A stretch of 9,352 nucleotides of DNA from DAISJD01 sp036821645 (lineage in GTDB: Bacteria; Pseudomonadota; Alphaproteobacteria; ATCC43930; CGMCC-115725): positions 1-9,352 of the forward strand of contig DAISJD010000123.1 of assembly GCA_036821645.1 (NCBI GenBank), in the 5' to 3' direction. Shown piece after piece: positions 6,734-9,352 of this stretch (within the stretch, counting starts at the first letter, position 1; every line of letters starts with the position of its first letter). Below the pieces are notes generated by a model. That model ran no database searches. It was not told the DNA's origin and saw only the letters and a program-made list of their open reading frames with translations. The position numbers and the translations under genes were made by a program.

Positions 6734-7561
6734 TTAGAACAGACTGTCGAGGGCTCGGTCGAGGAAGCCCTTCGACTGCGGGCCATCGGTAGGGGCTTTC
6801 CCATTTTGCACAAGGGCATATGTATCGCGATACCATTCGCTATCGGGGAAGTTATAGCCAAGAACGGCGGCATTCTTCGAGGCTTCTTCGGTAAGGCCGA
6901 TCGCCATATAGCATTCGACGAGCCGCGCCAGGGCTTCGGGGACATGGGTCGTCGTCTCGTAATTCTTCACCACTTGGGTAAAACGGTTTATCGCCGCCAC
7001 ATATTGGGTCTGCTTTTCGTAATAGCGGCCGATTTCCATTTCCTTGCCGGCGAGATGGTCGCGGGTCAGGTCGATTTTGAGCCGGGCATCGCGGGCATAA
7101 CGGGAATCGGGATAACGATTGACGACTTCGGTCAGCGCCTTCAGGGCATTGTCGGTCGCCTTTTGATCGCGACCCACATCGACGATCTGTTCGTAATAAG
7201 AGATTGCCTTGATGTAAAAGGCGTAGGGCACATCCTTGTTGCCGGGATGCAGTTGGACGAAACGGTCGGCGGCCGCAATGGCGTCTTCGTAACGACCGTC
7301 GGCATATTTGACATATGCCTGCATCAACTGCGCCTTCGTGGCCCAAATCGAATAGGGATGTTGGCGTTCGACCTCGTCAAAAAGACGACCGGCCAAGGCA
7401 TATTTCTGATCGTTAATGCTGTCCAGCCCGGCATTATAGAGCAGGTCGACATCTTGTTCTTTAAAAGTCTCTTTCGGCATGTCGCCGGAACAGCCGACAA
7501 GAAACAACACAAGAAAAAGACCGAACACGGCGCCGAGGCGGGGCTGCTTGAACATCGTCAT
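6734..7561 (-). CDS. bamD: Outer membrane protein assembly lipoprotein BamD
   Basis: The protein is an outer-membrane lipoprotein on the periplasmic face and part of the BAM complex that inserts beta-barrel proteins. Starting from ATG 7561 it has 275 residues: a short positive N-terminus (MTMFKQPR), a hydrophobic signal segment (LGAVFGLFLVLFLVGC) and a lipobox LVGC with Cys24 as the lipidated residue. Tetratricopeptide-type helical repeats follow, including LYNAGLDSINDQKYALAGRL, YADGRYEDAIAAADRFVQLHP, YYEQIVDVGRDQ, VVNRYPDSRYARDARLKID and YYEKQTQYVAAINRFTQVV. 'F.ev.rqhPyS.wa..A.l' and 'nryPdS.ya.da..ki' are characteristic BamD/ComL strings. The frame opens upstream to a GTG at 7609, but that would place an unusual 16-residue tail before the signal peptide. 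ATG 7555 is an equally good alternative to 7561. It lies between lpxC and recN as in many alphaproteobacteria. Confidence 0.95.
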   Translation of the reverse strand: MTMFKQPRLGAVFGLFLVLFLVGCSGDMPKETFKEQDVDLLYNAGLDSINDQKYALAGRLFDEVERQHPYSIWATKAQLMQAYVKYADGRYEDAIAAADRFVQLHPGNKDVPYAFYIKAISYYEQIVDVGRDQKATDNALKALTEVVNRYPDSRYARDARLKIDLTRDHLAGKEMEIGRYYEKQTQYVAAINRFTQVVKNYETTTHVPEALARLVECYMAIGLTEEASKNAAVLGYNFPDSEWYRDTYALVQNGKAPTDGPQSKGFLDRALDSLF

Positions 7562-7675
7562 GCTGTCGCACGATCCCTGGTAATGGGGCGAGCCGATAGA
7601 AGCGGCCACGCCGTGATGGCAACAAACGAAGCGGACGCTGCCGTAAGACAGAATCCAACCTCTTTCCCCCTGTTT

Positions 7676-7710
7676 AGCACAAAGAAACAGACCGCGCGAG
7701 ACGGTCTGTT
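7676..7710 (-). terminator. Intrinsic terminator downstream of lpxC
   Basis: On the minus strand, AACAGACCG (7710-7702) and CGGTCTGTT (7694-7686) form a perfect 9-bp stem around a 7-nt loop, followed by TCTTTGTG. It lies 28 bp beyond the lpxC stop codon and ahead of bamD. The tail is T-rich but interrupted, so termination may be partial. The plus-strand side has no T-tract, which fits termination of lpxC only. Confidence 0.7.
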
Positions 7711-7737
7711 GGCGAAGACGCTAAATTCATCGTAGGT

Positions 7738-8676
7738 TCAGGCGGTCAGGGCTTCCGGGACGAGCGACCAAGCGGCATAGGCCGGTGCATCGACCATGGT
7801 CGTCATGCGATAGGCGTCGGGATCGGCAAAGACGGCTGCCAACAGCCGACGGTTCAGGGCGTGACTGGACCGTACCCCATGGAACCGACCGACGAGCGGC
7901 CCCCCGGCCAGATAGAGATCGCCGATCGCATCCAGCATCTTATGCCGCACGAATTCGTCGTGATAGCGCAGACCGCCCTCGTTGATGACCCGGTCCCGAT
8001 CGATCACGATGACATTGTCGAGCGAACCGCCAAGGGCGCGACCGGCGGCGCGCAATTGATCGACTTCGTGCAGAAACCCAAAGGTGCGCGCCCGGGCGAT
8101 CTCGCCCTTGAACTGACCGGGTTCCAAAACCATGCTCTTGCTTTGCCGGGCGATGACCTTATTGGCAAAGTCGATGTCGAAATCGAGCGAGAAAAGATCG
8201 TCCGGCTCCAGGCTGGCAGAGGCAAGTCCGGCGGTGACGGTGACGGGCTTCAAGATTTTGATGGCCCGGCGCGGGGCGGATTGAGCCAGAATGCCAGCGC
8301 AATCGATCAAGAACACGAACGGGGCGGCCGATCCATCCATGATCGGGACTTCCGGGCCGTCGATGTCGATCAGGCAATTATCGATGCCGCATCCGGCCAA
8401 GGCGGACATCAAATGTTCGATCGTCATGATCTCGGTCCCGCACCCATCGGTCAAGATGGAGCAGAGCGGGGATTCGCTGGCCGAACGCCATGTGGCGGCG
8501 ATCTCGACCGGTCCATTGCGACCGTCGAGCCTGCGAAAGCGAATACCGAAATCGATAGGGGCCGGATAGAGGGTCATGGTCGCGACCACACCACTGTGGA
8601 GGCCGACCCCTGTGCATTGCACGGAAGCCTTGAGGGTCTTCTGTACGGCGGGGGCCTTGGGCGCTGCGTGTGTCAT
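7738..8676 (-). CDS. lpxC: UDP-3-O-acyl-N-acetylglucosamine deacetylase LpxC
   Basis: The 312-residue cytoplasmic zinc enzyme catalyses the committed step of lipid A synthesis, deacetylating UDP-3-O-acyl-GlcNAc. Family motifs are all present: QKTLKASVQCTGVGLHSG (12-29), TIEHLMSALAGCGIDNC (85-101) with Glu87/His88, PIMDGSAAPF (111-120), RARTFGFLHEVDQLRAAG (195-212), GLRYHDEFVRHKMLDAIGD (235-253) and GPLVGRFHGVRSSHALN (259-275). His88, His245 and Asp249 are the expected zinc ligands and His272 is the catalytic His. Start ATG 8676 gives the usual length and N-terminus; the frame stays open to 8751, but those 25 extra residues do not resemble LpxC. No strong Shine-Dalgarno is visible. It follows ftsZ as in many proteobacteria, but a strong terminator lies between them and a candidate promoter precedes it, so lpxC is probably a separate transcript. 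Confidence 0.97.
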   Translation of the reverse strand: MTHAAPKAPAVQKTLKASVQCTGVGLHSGVVATMTLYPAPIDFGIRFRRLDGRNGPVEIAATWRSASESPLCSILTDGCGTEIMTIEHLMSALAGCGIDNCLIDIDGPEVPIMDGSAAPFVFLIDCAGILAQSAPRRAIKILKPVTVTAGLASASLEPDDLFSLDFDIDFANKVIARQSKSMVLEPGQFKGEIARARTFGFLHEVDQLRAAGRALGGSLDNVIVIDRDRVINEGGLRYHDEFVRHKMLDAIGDLYLAGGPLVGRFHGVRSSHALNRRLLAAVFADPDAYRMTTMVDAPAYAAWSLVPEALTA

Positions 8677-8754
8677 GAAGCCGTGTCCATTACTGACTGA
8701 CGAAAAGTCACGCACTATGGCTAACAGGGTGTTCGTCGAGATACAAATCACACT

Positions 8755-8786
8755 TTATTACGAAGTGTTGCAGTGCTTTTTGTCAA
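8755..8786 (-). promoter_or_regulatory. Candidate sigma-70-like promoter for lpxC
   Basis: On the minus strand a perfect TTGACA (8786-8781) is followed after 20 nt by TAATAA (8760-8755). With a 17-nt spacer the hexamer would be TCGTAA, which is poorer. The spacing is long, so the exact -10 is uncertain. Position fits: transcription would begin about 70 nt upstream of the lpxC ATG and downstream of the ftsZ terminator. An ACACTT/AAGTGT inverted repeat (8750-8755 and 8763-8768) overlaps the -10 region and could be an operator. Confidence 0.4.
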
Positions 8787-8795
8787 AAGAACAGG

Positions 8796-8836
8796 CGAGA
8801 TCAAGTGGGTAACGCCCGACCCAGACTTAGATCTCG
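8796..8836. repeat. Long imperfect inverted repeat upstream of lpxC promoter
   Basis: CGAGATC (8796-8802), AAGT (8803-8806) and GGGT (8807-8810) pair with ACCC (8819-8822), ACTT (8825-8828) and GATCTCG (8830-8836). This makes 15 pairs with a 2-nt and a 1-nt bulge and an 8-nt loop. Read on the minus strand it is followed by GCCTGTTCTTTT, a poor T-tract. It could be a second ftsZ terminator, an operator upstream of the lpxC -35 box, or a structured RNA. Confidence 0.5.
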
Positions 8837-8873
8837 TTATGCATGCTGTTGGTTAATGGTGTGCTGTGACTGT

Positions 8874-8901
8874 CATGGCGACGCGAACATGGCGACGCGA
8901 A
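8874..8901. repeat. Perfect 14-bp tandem direct repeat
   Basis: CATGGCGACGCGAA occurs twice head to tail (8874-8887 and 8888-8901). It abuts the A-side of the ftsZ terminator, sharing its last base with the hairpin arm. It may be a recent small duplication or paired protein-binding sites. Confidence 0.9.
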
Positions 8902-8946
8902 AAAGCCCCCGATGGTCGGATCTCGGGCGGATCATCGGGGGCTTTT
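8895..8946 (-). terminator. Strong intrinsic terminator of ftsZ, bidirectional in form
   Basis: AAAAGCCCCCGATG (8901-8914) and CATCGGGGGCTTTT (8933-8946) form a perfect 14-bp stem with an 18-nt loop. On the minus strand it is followed by T5 and on the plus strand it ends in T4. It lies about 85 bp beyond the ftsZ stop codon, so it should end the ftsZ transcript and separate it from lpxC. Confidence 0.88.
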
Positions 8947-8967
8947 CTGGGTGGGGCGGCCACCCAG
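8947..8967 (-). other. Second hairpin directly abutting the ftsZ terminator
   Basis: CTGGGTGG (8947-8954) and CCACCCAG (8960-8967) form a perfect 8-bp GC-rich stem with a 5-nt loop. It touches the terminator stem with no gap. In an ftsZ transcript it would fold just before the terminator hairpin, giving a tandem stem-loop at the 3' end. Confidence 0.65.
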
Positions 8968-9032
8968 TGCGGGTGATGGCGTCATCGTGCCGACGGCGAT
9001 GGGATTGCAGGACCGTGGGACGAGAAGACCGT

Positions 9033-9352
9033 TCAATGGGACTGATGACGCCGTAAAAAGGCAGGTATATCCAAATAATCTTCCTCGCCCGATGCCGGTT
9101 GTTGGCGGTCGGCAGGATCGGTTGGGCCATGCTGGCGTGCCTGGGGCGGGGCCGTCGGCGTTTGTGCCTGGGGCGGCGTCACCTGCGGGGGGAGCTGCTG
9201 GCTGGGTTGCATCTGCGGGGCGACCGGCGGCTGTGGCGGCTGGCGATGGAGAGGATGCTGGGAAGCCGGGTTTTGCGGCGGAACGGCCCGACCCCGGGCG
9301 GCATCGACGATCCGTTGAAACAGGTTGCCGCCAGCCCGGCGCTGAATCGGGG
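9033..9352 (-). CDS. ftsZ: Cell division protein FtsZ, C-terminal tail (partial, 5' end outside window)
   Basis: The last 105 codons of ftsZ, ending in TGA (9035-9033). FtsZ is the tubulin-like GTPase that forms the division ring. Only the end is visible: the helix before the linker (RRAGGNLFQRIVDAARG), a disordered Pro/Gln-rich linker of about 65 residues, an acidic stretch (GEEDYL) and the conserved C-terminal peptide DIPAFLRRHQSH, which in the family binds membrane tethers and regulators such as FtsA. The GTPase domain lies beyond the right edge. No in-frame Met near the edge matters because the gene is cut. The linker is almost all P, Q, A, T, which is usual for its low conservation. The downstream terminator and neighbouring lpxC agree with this being the end of the division gene cluster. 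Confidence 0.93.
   Translation of the reverse strand, partial: PIQRRAGGNLFQRIVDAARGRAVPPQNPASQHPLHRQPPQPPVAPQMQPSQQLPPQVTPPQAQTPTAPPQARQHGPTDPADRQQPASGEEDYLDIPAFLRRHQSH

Larger units (their letters stand above)
8677..9032. other. 356-bp structured intergenic region between ftsZ and lpxC
   Basis: No credible gene lies here. Reading on the minus strand from ftsZ, it holds tandem hairpins ending in a T-tract, a 14-bp direct repeat, a long imperfect inverted repeat, a candidate lpxC promoter overlapping a small inverted repeat, and a leader of about 70 nt before the lpxC ATG. The plus-strand frame at 8805-9056 has no family resemblance and overlaps these structures, so it is not called. Confidence 0.6.

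Noticed and set aside
7562..7660. TTGTTG-N18-TTCTAT as a bamD promoter
   Set aside because: Poor match to the consensus at both boxes; probably chance.
6596..7735. 379-codon plus-strand frame opposite bamD
   Set aside because: Antisense to bamD, and its protein has no recognisable motif. The hydrophobic stretches are complements of bamD codons.
7861..8700. 279-codon plus-strand frame opposite lpxC
   Set aside because: Shadow of lpxC, whose active-site residues are all in place on the minus strand.
8805..9056. 83-codon plus-strand frame in the ftsZ-lpxC gap
   Set aside because: It runs through the ftsZ terminator and hairpins, and its sequence resembles no family known to me.

Overview
The window comes from a GC-rich alphaproteobacterium, most likely a Rhodospirillales-type organism. 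This is inferred from the gene order ftsZ-lpxC-bamD-recN-ligA, all on the minus strand, and from the FtsZ tail, which ends in the alphaproteobacterial peptide EEDYLDIPAFLRR. Nothing in the sequence fixes the species.

Layout on the plus strand, left to right. Positions 3-260 hold the 3' end of a dihydrodipicolinate-synthase-superfamily aldolase. It is followed by a complete glycerate 2-kinase/hydroxypyruvate reductase gene of the TtuD/GckA (MOFRL) family at 324-1685, probably in the same operon. Positions of about 1610-2660 form a visibly AT-richer segment. It carries a short remnant that looks like an IS3-type transposase, a 234-codon minus-strand gene for a membrane-anchored DUF2726 protein with a nuclease-like fold, and AT-rich non-coding DNA. 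This segment looks acquired.

From 2660 to the right edge the core minus-strand cluster runs right to left. It consists of ftsZ (C-terminal 105 residues only), a 356-bp regulatory gap, lpxC (lipid A synthesis), bamD (outer-membrane protein assembly), recN (double-strand break repair) and ligA (NAD-dependent DNA ligase). The cluster joins the end of the division/cell-wall locus to envelope biogenesis and DNA repair. ftsZ and lpxC are each followed by a hairpin plus T-tract, so the cluster is probably several transcription units: ftsZ, lpxC, then bamD-recN-ligA.

The core genes are ordinary and intact. The parts worth a second look are the low-GC insertion between the glycerate kinase gene and ligA (with the kinase reading frame running past its expected end), the DUF2726 protein, the structured ftsZ-lpxC intergenic region, and the extended N-terminus of LigA. 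I found no CRISPR array, tRNA, rRNA or convincing multi-gene novel system.
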